From NCBI RefSeq assembly GCF_025359345.1, contig NZ_JANYGQ010000012.1:50226-114225 (forward strand): a DNA stretch of 64,000 bases, written 5' to 3'. Source of the DNA: Mucilaginibacter sp. GTDB taxonomy: Bacteria > Bacteroidota > Bacteroidia > Sphingobacteriales > Sphingobacteriaceae. The notes beneath the pieces were generated by a model. The model worked only from the letters and a program-made list of their open reading frames with translations. It had not been told where the DNA came from and ran no database searches. Below, one piece after another: positions 25,271-33,960 of the stretch; the first letter of the stretch is position 1; each line of letters opens with the position of its first letter. The translations under genes were made by a program, and so were the position numbers.

Positions 25271-28078
25271 ATGGATCGCCTCAATTATATTAACAGCGGC
25301 AACGCTGCCTACATTAACTCCCTTTACGAAGCATACCAACAAGACCCGGAATCTGTAGACTTTGGATGGCAAAAATTTTTTGAAGGATTTGAGTTTGGGC
25401 AAAATGCCCCTGCTTCAGCCGCCGCCACAGCTACCGAAACACCGGAGCACTTTTTGAAAGAAATAAACGTGCTTAACATGATAGATGGATACCGCACACG
25501 CGGCCATTTATTTACCAAGACCAACCCGGTACGCGAAAGGCGCAAGTACTTTCCGGGTAAAGAACTGGAGACTTTTGGTTTAAGCGACACCGATCTTGAT
25601 ACGGTATTTTCATCAGGCGTTGAAGTTGGCCTCGGCGCAGCTACATTACGTGACATACACCAGTTATTGGAGCAAACCTATTGCCAGTCGATAGGCGCTG
25701 AATACCGCTATATCCGCAACCCCATAAAACTAAAATGGTTTGAAGACAGGATGGAGAGCAAGCGAAACACCCCGTCTTTTTCGGTTGATGAGAAGAAACT
25801 GATGCTCGACAAATTGAACGAGGCAGTTGTTTTCGAGAACTTTTTAGGAACAAAATTCCTTGGCCAGAAGCGTTTTTCGCTTGAAGGTGCCGAGGCGCTG
25901 ATACCGGCGTTGGATATGGTTATCCAAAAAGGGTCGGAGTTTGGCATACAGGAGTTCATCATCGGCATGGCCCACCGTGGCAGGCTGAATGTGCTTACCA
26001 ATATTATGGAAAAGCCTTACAAAGAGGTTTTTTCGGAGTTTGAGGGTAAAAACTTTGATGAGGATACCCCTTTTGGCGGCGACGTTAAATATCACCTGGG
26101 CTACTCAACTGACATAATTTCCAAGAGTGGCAAAAAGGTGCATTTAAGCCTTTGCCCCAACCCATCGCACCTGGAAGCGGTGGACCCGGTTGTAGAAGGC
26201 CTTACCCGCTCAAAAATTGATTTTAAATACAATGGCGATGAATCAAAAATCGCTCCTATATTAATACATGGTGATGCCTCTGTGGCAGGCCAGGGCATTG
26301 TTTACGAAGTATTGCAAATGGAAAAGCTGGACGGCTACCGTACCGGCGGAACCATACACGTGGTAATAAACAACCAGATTGGTTTTACTACCAACTTTAA
26401 AGACGCCCGTTCGAGCACCTATTGTACTGACGTGGCAAAAACCGTGCTTTCGCCGGTTTTCCATGTTAATGGGGATGATGTTGAGGCACTGGCTTACGTG
26501 GTAAACCTTGCTATGGAATATCGCCAGGTGTTTCATGAAGATGTGTTTATCGATATTTTATGCTATCGCAGATATGGGCATAACGAGGCTGATGAGCCTA
26601 AGTTTACCCAGCCATTGTTGTATAAAGCAATTGAGGCACACCCAAATCCGCTTGAAATTTACAAGCAGAAACTACAGGCCGAAGGTAGCATAGATGCCAA
26701 CCTGGCTTTGGAGATGGAAAAGAAGTTCCGTGCCGAGTTGCAAACCAAGCTGGATGAATCGAAGGCCGAAGACAAGTTTACCGAAACGGTGCACATGTTT
26801 GAAGGCGCCTGGCAGGGGATGCACTTAGCGACCACCAAAGAATTTTTTACACCTATTGAAACATCGGTTCCGGAAAAGGAACTTTTAGCTATCGGTAAGA
26901 AAATAACCGAGTTGCCGGAAGGAAAGGCTTTTTTCAAAAAAATTGAAAAGCTGTTTGAGGAACGCAATAAAATGGTAACCGGGACCCACGTGTTTGACTG
27001 GGCAATGGGTGAATTGCTGGCTTATGCTACTTTGTTGAAGGATGGTCACCCGGTTAGGCTAAGTGGCGAAGACGTTAAGCGCGGTACATTCTCGCACCGT
27101 CATGCTGTGTTAACCCTGGTTGATTCGGAAGAAGAGTTTATCCCGTTAGAGACTATAAACAGCGAAGCAAAGCTTAGTATTTACAATTCCCTGCTTTCCG
27201 AATATGGTGTGTTGGGTTTTGAATACGGGTACGCTTTAGCAAATCCCAATGCATTAACTATTTGGGAAGCCCAGTTTGGCGACTTTTTTAATGGTGCACA
27301 AATTATAATAGATCAGTACATAGCCAGCGCCGAAACAAAATGGCAGCGCGGTAATGGTTTAGTGATGTTATTGCCACACGGCTATGAAGGGCAAGGCCCT
27401 GAGCATTCATCGGCACGGGTTGAGCGTTTTATGGAGCTTTGTGCCGACAGCAATATACAGGTAGCAAATTGCACCACCCCAGCAAACTTCTTTCACATAT
27501 TGCGTCGCCAAATGTTGAGGGATTTCCGCAAGCCGCTGGTGATATTTACACCAAAAAGCCTGTTGCGTAGTCCTAAGTGCGTGTCGAAACTGGAAGAATT
27601 TACCAACGGTAAATTCCATGAATTGATTGATGACAACTATGCTGATGTCAAAAAGGTAAAACGCGTTTTGCTTTGCACCGGCAAAATATATTACGATCTG
27701 CTTGAAAAACAACAAGTTGACAAGCGCAAGGATGTTGCCATTGTTCGTGTAGAGCAATTGTACCCAACACCCGTAGTTCAGATATTAAAAATAAAGGCCA
27801 AATACACTAAAGCAACTGAGTTTGTATGGGTGCAGGAAGAGCCTGAAAATATGGGTGCATGGCCGTATATTTGCCGTAAATTCCATAACGATAAAGTAAT
27901 AAACCTAAATGTAATTTCGCGCCATGAGGGTAGCAGTACAGCCACCGGTTTTGCAAAGCAACACGCTGCGCAGCAATTACATATTGTATCAAAAGCATTT
28001 GAGGCCCCGGCCGGCAAAGCAGTGAAAGCTGTTGTTAAGGAAACAGCCGAGAAGATGGCGAATGTGGGAGCAGATTGA
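25271..28078 (+). CDS. sucA: 2-oxoglutarate dehydrogenase E1 component
   Basis: A thiamine-diphosphate decarboxylase that converts 2-oxoglutarate and transfers the succinyl group to the lipoyl arm of E2 (TCA cycle, cytoplasm). The start is ATG 25271 (935 residues, MDRLNYINSGNAAYINSLYE); an earlier in-frame TTG at 25244 lies inside the -7 promoter box. The N-terminal E2-binding segment contains AYQQDPESVDFGWQKFFEG. The ThDP domain has IGMAHRGRLNVL (about 232), LIHGDASVAGQG (about 332) and ETxxFTTNFKDARSS-like GFTTN. The C-terminal pyrimidine-binding domain has YEGQGPEHSSARVERF (about 706). It is followed after 115 bp by the E2 gene. Confidence 0.96.
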   Translation: MDRLNYINSGNAAYINSLYEAYQQDPESVDFGWQKFFEGFEFGQNAPASAAATATETPEHFLKEINVLNMIDGYRTRGHLFTKTNPVRERRKYFPGKELETFGLSDTDLDTVFSSGVEVGLGAATLRDIHQLLEQTYCQSIGAEYRYIRNPIKLKWFEDRMESKRNTPSFSVDEKKLMLDKLNEAVVFENFLGTKFLGQKRFSLEGAEALIPALDMVIQKGSEFGIQEFIIGMAHRGRLNVLTNIMEKPYKEVFSEFEGKNFDEDTPFGGDVKYHLGYSTDIISKSGKKVHLSLCPNPSHLEAVDPVVEGLTRSKIDFKYNGDESKIAPILIHGDASVAGQGIVYEVLQMEKLDGYRTGGTIHVVINNQIGFTTNFKDARSSTYCTDVAKTVLSPVFHVNGDDVEALAYVVNLAMEYRQVFHEDVFIDILCYRRYGHNEADEPKFTQPLLYKAIEAHPNPLEIYKQKLQAEGSIDANLALEMEKKFRAELQTKLDESKAEDKFTETVHMFEGAWQGMHLATTKEFFTPIETSVPEKELLAIGKKITELPEGKAFFKKIEKLFEERNKMVTGTHVFDWAMGELLAYATLLKDGHPVRLSGEDVKRGTFSHRHAVLTLVDSEEEFIPLETINSEAKLSIYNSLLSEYGVLGFEYGYALANPNALTIWEAQFGDFFNGAQIIIDQYIASAETKWQRGNGLVMLLPHGYEGQGPEHSSARVERFMELCADSNIQVANCTTPANFFHILRRQMLRDFRKPLVIFTPKSLLRSPKCVSKLEEFTNGKFHELIDDNYADVKKVKRVLLCTGKIYYDLLEKQQVDKRKDVAIVRVEQLYPTPVVQILKIKAKYTKATEFVWVQEEPENMGAWPYICRKFHNDKVINLNVISRHEGSSTATGFAKQHAAQQLHIVSKAFEAPAGKAVKAVVKETAEKMANVGAD

Positions 28079-28162
28079 GTTAGTCTTAAGTCGATAGTCT
28101 AAAGCCTTAAGTCAATTTTTTCAGACTCAGGACTTCAGACTCAAGACTCTGGACTAAAAAGA
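28079..28162. repeat. GACTTAAGACT short-word hairpin element between sucA and odhB
   Basis: Words such as AGTCTTAAGTC, AGTCTAAAGCCTTAAGTC and AGACTCAGGACTTCAGACT are arranged as an imperfect hairpin of about 18 bp (14 pairs) with an A/T loop. It starts at the sucA stop codon. It may attenuate transcription into odhB. Confidence 0.6.
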
Positions 28163-28193
28163 CACTACTTATAAAATACAAAGAATTCAACCA

Positions 28194-29813
28194 ATGAGTT
28201 TAATTATCAAAGTTCCGCCGGTTGGCGAATCGATTACCGAAGTAACTTTATCAGCCTGGAAAAAAAAGGACGGCGACACGGTTCAAATGGACGAAGTAAT
28301 TGCCGAATTAGAATCAGATAAAGCAACTTTTGAGCTTACTGCCGAAAAGGCGGGCGTTTTAAAAATCGTTGCAGCCGAAGGCGATACCTTAGCTATCGGT
28401 GCAACCGTAGGCACTATTGAAGAAAGCGGCGCACCTGCTGCGGCGCCAAAAGAAAGCGCCCCGGCCGCACAGCCGCAACCTGAAGTTGTTGCAAACGCGC
28501 CTGCTCCTGCACCGGTTGAAGCTACGCCGGCAGCAATTCCTGCCCCGGCAACCGGTGGCGGCTCGTTACAGGTAAAAGTACCAACCGTAGGCGAGTCAAT
28601 TACCGAAGTAACGCTATCCCGCTGGATAAAGAAAGACGGTGATGCAGTTGCCATGGACGAAGCCATTGCGGAACTGGAAAGTGATAAAGCAACATTTGAA
28701 TTAACTGCCGAAAAAGCAGGTACATTAAAAACCATAGCCAAAGAAGGCGATGTATTGCCGATCGGCGCGGTTGTTTGCACCATTGACGGTGCCGGCGCGG
28801 CCGCCGCTGCTGCTAAACCAGTTGAGGCGTCACCTGCCAGTTCAGTTGCCCAGGCAAGTAATGGCAAAGCAACAACTTATGCATCAGGCACGCCATCGCC
28901 TGCGGCTTCTAAAATTCTTGCTGAAAAAGGTGTGGAAGCAAGCGGCGTTAGCGGCACAGGTGTAGCAGGCAGAATTACCAAGGCAGATGCCATATTAGCT
29001 GAAAAGGTTTCGGAAAACCCACAGGCGCCCAGAGAGATGCAAAGTGCAGTTACTGCCCCGGCAGCAAAGCCTGCGGATGTTGCCCCAAAGGTGGCGCCCG
29101 CTGCCACAGGCGCACGTTCAGACAGGCGCGAGAAGATGTCGTCGTTGCGTAAAACGGTTGCCAAACGTTTGGTTGCGGTTAAAAACGAAACAGCGATGTT
29201 GACCACCTTTAATGAGGTTGATATGTCGCCGATAATGGAAATCCGCAGCAAGTACAAGGATAAGTTTAAAGAAAAACATGGCGTAGGTTTAGGCTTTATG
29301 TCGTTTTTCACCAAAGCAGTTTGCGAAGCACTGAAAGACTGGCCGGCAGTTGGCGCCCGTATTGAAGGCGAAGAAGTTGTTTACAGCAACTTTGCAGATA
29401 TATCAATAGCAGTATCGGCTCCCAAAGGCCTGGTGGTTCCTGTTATCCGCAACGCGGAAAGCATGAGCCTGGCTGAAATTGAAAAGGCAGTTGCTGCCCT
29501 GGCAGTTAAAGCCCGCGAAAATAAATTGACACTTGAAGAAATGACAGGCGGTACCTTTACAATCACTAATGGTGGTGTGTTTGGCTCCATGATGTCGACA
29601 CCGATATTAAACTCGCCACAATCGGCTATCCTGGGTATGCACAATATTATTGAGCGCCCTGTTGCTGTAAACGGACAAGTTGTTATCCGCCCGATGATGT
29701 ACCTGGCTTTATCTTATGATCATCGTATTATTGATGGCCGCGAATCGGTAAGCTTTTTAGTAAGGGTAAAACAATTACTGGAAGACCCTGCAAGGTTATT
29801 GCTGGGAGTTTAA
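28194..29813 (+). CDS. odhB: Dihydrolipoamide succinyltransferase (2-oxoglutarate dehydrogenase E2) with two lipoyl domains
   Basis: The 539-residue E2 core of the 2-oxoglutarate dehydrogenase complex. Two lipoyl domains (residues 1-77 and 124-200) each carry ESDKATFEL, with lipoyl lysines Lys43 and Lys165. They are separated by Ala/Pro-rich linkers. A peripheral subunit-binding domain (about 233-272, [14 protein letters not shown]) precedes the acyltransferase domain with the catalytic [12 protein letters not shown] (His510, Asp514). Most E2o proteins have one lipoyl domain; two very similar copies indicate an internal duplication. It is expected to form the core to which SucA and E3 bind; no E3 gene is in the window. 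Confidence 0.95.
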   Translation: MSLIIKVPPVGESITEVTLSAWKKKDGDTVQMDEVIAELESDKATFELTAEKAGVLKIVAAEGDTLAIGATVGTIEESGAPAAAPKESAPAAQPQPEVVANAPAPAPVEATPAAIPAPATGGGSLQVKVPTVGESITEVTLSRWIKKDGDAVAMDEAIAELESDKATFELTAEKAGTLKTIAKEGDVLPIGAVVCTIDGAGAAAAAAKPVEASPASSVAQASNGKATTYASGTPSPAASKILAEKGVEASGVSGTGVAGRITKADAILAEKVSENPQAPREMQSAVTAPAAKPADVAPKVAPAATGARSDRREKMSSLRKTVAKRLVAVKNETAMLTTFNEVDMSPIMEIRSKYKDKFKEKHGVGLGFMSFFTKAVCEALKDWPAVGARIEGEEVVYSNFADISIAVSAPKGLVVPVIRNAESMSLAEIEKAVAALAVKARENKLTLEEMTGGTFTITNGGVFGSMMSTPILNSPQSAILGMHNIIERPVAVNGQVVIRPMMYLALSYDHRIIDGRESVSFLVRVKQLLEDPARLLLGV

Positions 29814-29814
29814 G

Positions 29815-29853
29815 CCCCTCTAAATCTCCCTCGCTGGCTAGCGGGGAGACTTA
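29815..29853. repeat. GCCCCTCTAAATCTCCC...GGGGAGACTT hairpin repeat
   Basis: The element directly after the odhB stop folds AATCTCCC against GGGGAGACTT. It resembles the CCCC(T/A)AAA-type repeats at 61304-61397 and precedes a separate terminator. Confidence 0.55.
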
Positions 29854-29865
29854 TAAAAAAAATTG

Positions 29866-29890
29866 AACCCGGTTTATACCGGGTTTTTTG
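29866..29890 (+). terminator. Intrinsic terminator after odhB
   Basis: AACCCGGT-TTAT-ACCGGGTT makes a perfect 8-bp stem with a 4-nt loop, followed by TTTTGTTTT. Confidence 0.9.
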
Positions 29891-29971
29891 TTTTAACGGA
29901 ATATTTTGTGACAATAACAGTATTGCAAATTCTTAATCGCATATTTAATCAACTTTAACTGTATTATAATT

Positions 29972-30365
29972 ATGGTATGTCCGCGTTGTAATGCTTTGAA
30001 CCAGGAAGGCGCAAGTTTTTGCCAAAACTGCGGGGAAGGGCTTACTAACTATAGCCCGGTAAATAACCAGGAAAAATGGCGGCAGGGCCCTGTCATTTGC
30101 ATTAATAGTAATGGGCTGGGGATGCCTGGTATCAATAATATGGCTGTTGTTTCAAAAAGTAGCTATACCGGTTTTTAAACTTCCTTATGAGTCTCTGACA
30201 AAATTCTATACCGTAGCAGGTGGTATCTTTACTTTTGTAACCGTAACCTTACTTATTATATTTGCTATAATTGTGAACAACAACATAGCCCGCATTTTCT
30301 TTATAATTTTTGCGGTGATACATGCCGTTGTGTTTTTTGCTTATAGGATACCCAGCGTGCGTTAA
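29972..30365 (+). pseudogene. Zinc-ribbon membrane protein gene, frameshifted in an A5 run
   Basis: The first frame starts MVCPRCNALNQEGASFCQNC with a four-Cys zinc ribbon (Cys3, 6, 17, 20). It turns into non-sense-like sequence after NNQEKW. The frame shifted by one base carries the rest of a typical protein of this kind: ALSFALIVMGWGCLVSIIWLLF (membrane span), a linker, and two more spans (AGGIFTFVTVTLLIIFAIIV and IFFIIFAVIHAVVFFAYRI). Removing one A from the run at 30071-30075 joins them as one protein of about 130 residues. It is either a recent loss-of-function mutation, a sequencing error, or programmed slippage. Function of the family is unknown. Confidence 0.75.
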
Positions 30366-30410
30366 ACTTATTTTAAACCCGCGAACCAGATTCTGGAATG
30401 GAAATAAATC

Positions 30411-30869
30411 TTAGTTTATTGCCCTTTTTAAAGCCATAATATACCCCATGTGTAAGCCATCATGAAAGGTTAAAAATTTAATAGCTTCCTTAATGCTGGA
30501 TATTTCCACGCCGTAACGGGTAGTAAAAGTTGGGTAGTCGGTAAATATTCCTTCGTTATAATCCTCTTCCAATTGATAAATGGTTGAAAGCATCAGGGTT
30601 TTGATTTCTTCAACCCCGGCTTCGTCAACAAGGCCTGTAGGAGTGGTGCCGGGTTTATATGATTCAAAAAAGCTTTCTTCCACTACAAGAGGCGCATTGC
30701 TGCGTTTGTAACACAACCCCTGTTGGGCAGCAACCATGTGCCCAAGGTTCCATATAATATTATTTATAAAGCCCTCGGGTATTTTGTTGAGCTGATCAAC
30801 AGATAAATGGGCAATTAAGCCGGTGGCGGCGGCACGAATTGTCTTGATGTCGTCGAATACTTTTTCCAT
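30411..30869 (-). CDS. DinB-family protein
   Basis: A 152-residue four-helix protein of the DinB/YfiT metal-binding superfamily. The three metal-ligand histidines are visible: His44 (NLGHMVA), His136 and His140 (FHDGLHMGY). Relatives are thiol-dependent S-transferases or unknown. It stands alone, with convergent and divergent neighbours on either side. The name does not imply a DNA-damage polymerase. Confidence 0.88.
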   Translation of the reverse strand: MEKVFDDIKTIRAAATGLIAHLSVDQLNKIPEGFINNIIWNLGHMVAAQQGLCYKRSNAPLVVEESFFESYKPGTTPTGLVDEAGVEEIKTLMLSTIYQLEEDYNEGIFTDYPTFTTRYGVEISSIKEAIKFLTFHDGLHMGYIMALKRAIN

Positions 30870-31039
30870 AGTTAGGTTTTGTGCCGCTAAATTGGCGAAA
30901 TAATTTTAATTACCGTTGGGTAACTGTAACAAATTCAACGGGTTTAATATAATCAGGATACACGCCATCGGGGCAAGGACGGGACGGAGATATTTTCATC
31001 TTTTATCCTAACTTTACCGCGCTAAAACATCAAATATTA

Positions 31040-32758
31040 ATGCCCGCTGCTACTTTCGATAAGCCCGTAAATTCAACCAAACTCATCTGGTATTTTATTA
31101 TTGGCTGGACAGTGCTTAACATTATTCAAGCTACCACTTTAGAATTGCAGGGCGACGAGGCTTATTACTGGATGTACTCGCGTTATCTCGACTGGGGCTA
31201 TTTCGACCACCCACCAATGGTGGCCCTCTTTATCCGCATAGGCGACATGTTAATGCACAATGAGCTTGGTTTGCGGCTGTTCACGGTGCTGCTAAGTTCG
31301 GCCTCCATTTACCTGCTGTGGCTCACGCTAAAATCGTACGCTGTTGATGCTTTGGCTTTCATACTGGTGGTATCGGGGGTGTTTATTTTTCATATCTACG
31401 GGTTCACCACGACGCCCGATGCGCCGCTATTTTTCTTTACGGTACTGTTTTATTATTTATACCAAAAATATCTTCAAACTGATAAATGGGGGCTTGCCGT
31501 ACTTTTAGGCATAACCATAGCCTGCCTGCTTTACAGTAAATATAACGGCATCCTGGTGGTTGGTTTTACATTGCTTGCTAATTTAAAATTGCTAAAACGT
31601 CCCTCATTTTGGGGTATCGTGGTCGTCGCTATAGTGTTGTTTGTCCCTCATATTATCTGGCAGGCAAACCATAATTACCCGTCCATTAACTATCATTTAT
31701 ATGAGCGTTCGTCCGACAAATACGACATTGTTAATACCTTTTCCTACATGCCAGGCCAACTGTTAATGGCGGGGCCGCTAATCGGCTGGTTTTTGTTTTA
31801 TAAGGCTTTTACGGTTAAAATTAAGGATGCGTTTATCCGCTGCCTTTTAGTTAACTGTGTGGCTACACTGCTTTTCTTTTTTACCAGCAGCTACAAAGGC
31901 GAGGTGCAGCCGCAATGGACATTCATTTTATTTGCGCCGTTGGTTATGCTCACACTCATCCGCTTTAAACAAAGCGGTGGCTGGCCAAAATGGCTGCTGC
32001 CACTGGCGATTGTTAACGTAAGCATCATCATTATTGTGCGGATAATTATTATAGCCGGTTTTGGTTTTGCACGTACGTATGGGCACCTCAAAAGCTATTA
32101 TGGCTTCAAACAGTGGACGCATATAGTAAAACAGAAAGCGGGCGACAATTTTGTGGTAATGACCGATGGTTTTCAAAACCCATCAAAGTATAATTTTTAT
32201 ACCAATAGCCTTAAATGCTTTGCTTACGATAATCGCTATTACCGAGCTACGCAGTATGATATATGGCCCATGGAAGACAGTCTGCAGGGTAAAAGGGTGT
32301 TTTATCTATCGCCCGTACCATTAAACGGTTTTACTAATGATTCTATAAAAAACGAGGCTGGCAAGTGGTATTATAATTGGGTTGATAATGTGCGTACGTA
32401 TCAAAAGGTGTCGATAGAAACTGCACCGCTTAAATTGACTACCATGCCGGGAGGCAAAACTGCGTTCGATCTTAAAATAACCAATCCTTACCCGCATCCG
32501 ATAAGCTTTGCTGATAGCGGCTATACGCACCCGGTAATATTGGAATATTGCTTTTTTAAAGGCGATGTGCTAACTGCGGTAGTTGAAGCAAAGTCGACCT
32601 ATAAAAAGATAACTTTACAAACGGGTGAAAGTACCCATTTCAATTTTCCCGTAACTTCGCCGCTGGAAAAAGGAGATTTTAATTTGATTTTCTCGCTCCG
32701 CACCGAGCCGTTTTTTGGCAGCAAAAACAGTAGGGTAATAAAATTAACCGTAAAATAA
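31040..32758 (+). CDS. GT39-type glycosyltransferase, integral membrane
   Basis: A 572-residue protein with about 10-11 transmembrane helices in the first 350 residues and a soluble C-terminal domain. The catalytic-loop acidic pair of the PMT/ArnT fold is LQGDEAYYW (Asp39-Glu40). FDHPPMVALFIR and TTTPDAPLFFF are further family signatures. It would transfer a sugar from a polyprenyl phosphate donor to a lipid or protein acceptor on the periplasmic side. The acceptor is unknown. It lies 10 bp upstream of a probable outer-membrane protein gene in the same operon. Confidence 0.88.
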   Translation: MPAATFDKPVNSTKLIWYFIIGWTVLNIIQATTLELQGDEAYYWMYSRYLDWGYFDHPPMVALFIRIGDMLMHNELGLRLFTVLLSSASIYLLWLTLKSYAVDALAFILVVSGVFIFHIYGFTTTPDAPLFFFTVLFYYLYQKYLQTDKWGLAVLLGITIACLLYSKYNGILVVGFTLLANLKLLKRPSFWGIVVVAIVLFVPHIIWQANHNYPSINYHLYERSSDKYDIVNTFSYMPGQLLMAGPLIGWFLFYKAFTVKIKDAFIRCLLVNCVATLLFFFTSSYKGEVQPQWTFILFAPLVMLTLIRFKQSGGWPKWLLPLAIVNVSIIIIVRIIIIAGFGFARTYGHLKSYYGFKQWTHIVKQKAGDNFVVMTDGFQNPSKYNFYTNSLKCFAYDNRYYRATQYDIWPMEDSLQGKRVFYLSPVPLNGFTNDSIKNEAGKWYYNWVDNVRTYQKVSIETAPLKLTTMPGGKTAFDLKITNPYPHPISFADSGYTHPVILEYCFFKGDVLTAVVEAKSTYKKITLQTGESTHFNFPVTSPLEKGDFNLIFSLRTEPFFGSKNSRVIKLTVK

Positions 32759-32768
32759 CATCGCCCCA

Positions 32769-33794
32769 ATGATAAAAAAGCTCTACCTCGTAATAATTGT
32801 TTCAATAATAAGCAGTACGGCCGCACTGGCTCAAAACCTGGATATCCATTTCAACGGGCTCGGTTTTTTAGATAACCGCGAGTATAAAGATTTTGTGGCG
32901 CGGTCGCGCACCTACTCAGGCACGCGGGTTGCGCTTGATTTGGGGCTTAATCTTGATAGCCTTAACCATTTTATTGTAGGTATCGACGGCATCCATGAGT
33001 TTGGCGCCAAGCCTTACTTTTTAAAAGTAAACCCGGTGGCTTATTACAAATATGAAAGCGCTAACTGGCTTTTTGATGCAGGTGAATTTCCAAGAGAAGG
33101 GGTGATCAGCAATTACCCGCGTGCTATGCTAAACGATACATTGCGCTATTACCGGCCAAATGTTGAAGGTTTGCTGGCGCGATATCACTCAGCAACGTTT
33201 ACCGAAACCGGCTGGATCGACTGGGTTAGCCGCCAAACCCAGACCGACCGAGAGCAGTTTTTATTTGGGTTTGAAGGCAGGTGGAGGCCATCAGCAACCG
33301 GGCCGTTTTATGTTTCACACTATGTGCTGATGTTGCATGATGCCGGCGCCGAGGTCTTACTTCCCAACGACCATGTTGGCGACGACGGTGCTGCACAGGT
33401 ACGTCTTGGACTAGATTTTAGCCGCAAACAAACTACATTCGATTCGCTGTCATTCGAAGCGGGAGTGATGGGTTCATTCCAACGCAGGCGTGGTTTGGGA
33501 GCTGCCAAAACCCCGGTTGGTTTTATAGCCAGCGGCTATTTAAGCTACCACAGGTTTGCCGCGTTTGATGAATTTTACGCTGGCCAAGGTTCGGAACTTG
33601 CATTTGGTGACGCATTTTATGAGAAGAAATTTTATAACAGGCTGGATCTGATGTTTACGCCGTTCCTGTTCAATCATATAAAAGGCCAGTTTATTTTCAG
33701 CATACACCGCACGCCGGGTTTCACCAGCAACCAGGAAGCATTCAGGATTACGTATGATTTGGGGAGGAAGGTGATTGCGCGGTTTAAGGATTAA
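32769..33794 (+). CDS. Predicted outer-membrane beta-barrel protein, unknown function
   Basis: A 341-residue protein with a signal peptide (ending near ALAQ). Many alternating-hydrophobicity strands are visible (FIVGIDGIHEFGA, PVAYYKYESANWLFDAGEF, FYVSHYVLMLHDAGAEV, GFIASGYLSYHRF, IKGQFIFSIHR). No named family is recognised, though the pattern resembles porin-like proteins of Bacteroidota. It follows the GT39 gene with a 10-bp gap, so they are probably co-transcribed. Its last codons and stop (AAG GAT TAA) run into a GGATTAAACACGATT repeat. Confidence 0.65.
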   Translation: MIKKLYLVIIVSIISSTAALAQNLDIHFNGLGFLDNREYKDFVARSRTYSGTRVALDLGLNLDSLNHFIVGIDGIHEFGAKPYFLKVNPVAYYKYESANWLFDAGEFPREGVISNYPRAMLNDTLRYYRPNVEGLLARYHSATFTETGWIDWVSRQTQTDREQFLFGFEGRWRPSATGPFYVSHYVLMLHDAGAEVLLPNDHVGDDGAAQVRLGLDFSRKQTTFDSLSFEAGVMGSFQRRRGLGAAKTPVGFIASGYLSYHRFAAFDEFYAGQGSELAFGDAFYEKKFYNRLDLMFTPFLFNHIKGQFIFSIHRTPGFTSNQEAFRITYDLGRKVIARFKD

Positions 33795-33960
33795 ACACGA
33801 TTGAAGGATTTGCAAGATTTACAGGATTAATTTTCTGAACCGGGATTAAGCGGATTAGTGGATTAACGGGATGCGGGTTCGGACTCAATCCTAAAAGATT
33901 TTTGCATTGGCTGATAACATGGCGTCTGAATCAGAAAAATTTATTAATTCGCTTAATCCC
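33792..33960. repeat. GGATTAA / CACGATT short-word repeats between two convergent genes
   Basis: Words such as ACGATTGAAGGATTTGC, TTTACAGGATTAA, CCGGGATTAAGCGGATTAG and the inverted CTTAATCCCGGTT fill the whole gap. GAACCGGGATTAAGCG near the left is inverted as CGCTTAATCCCGGTT at the right end, so a long hairpin can form. Both flanking stop codons lie in it. Confidence 0.7.

Noticed and set aside
28283..28867. 194-codon minus-strand frame inside odhB
   Set aside because: Antisense of Ala/Pro-rich linkers and lipoyl domains; odhB is certain.
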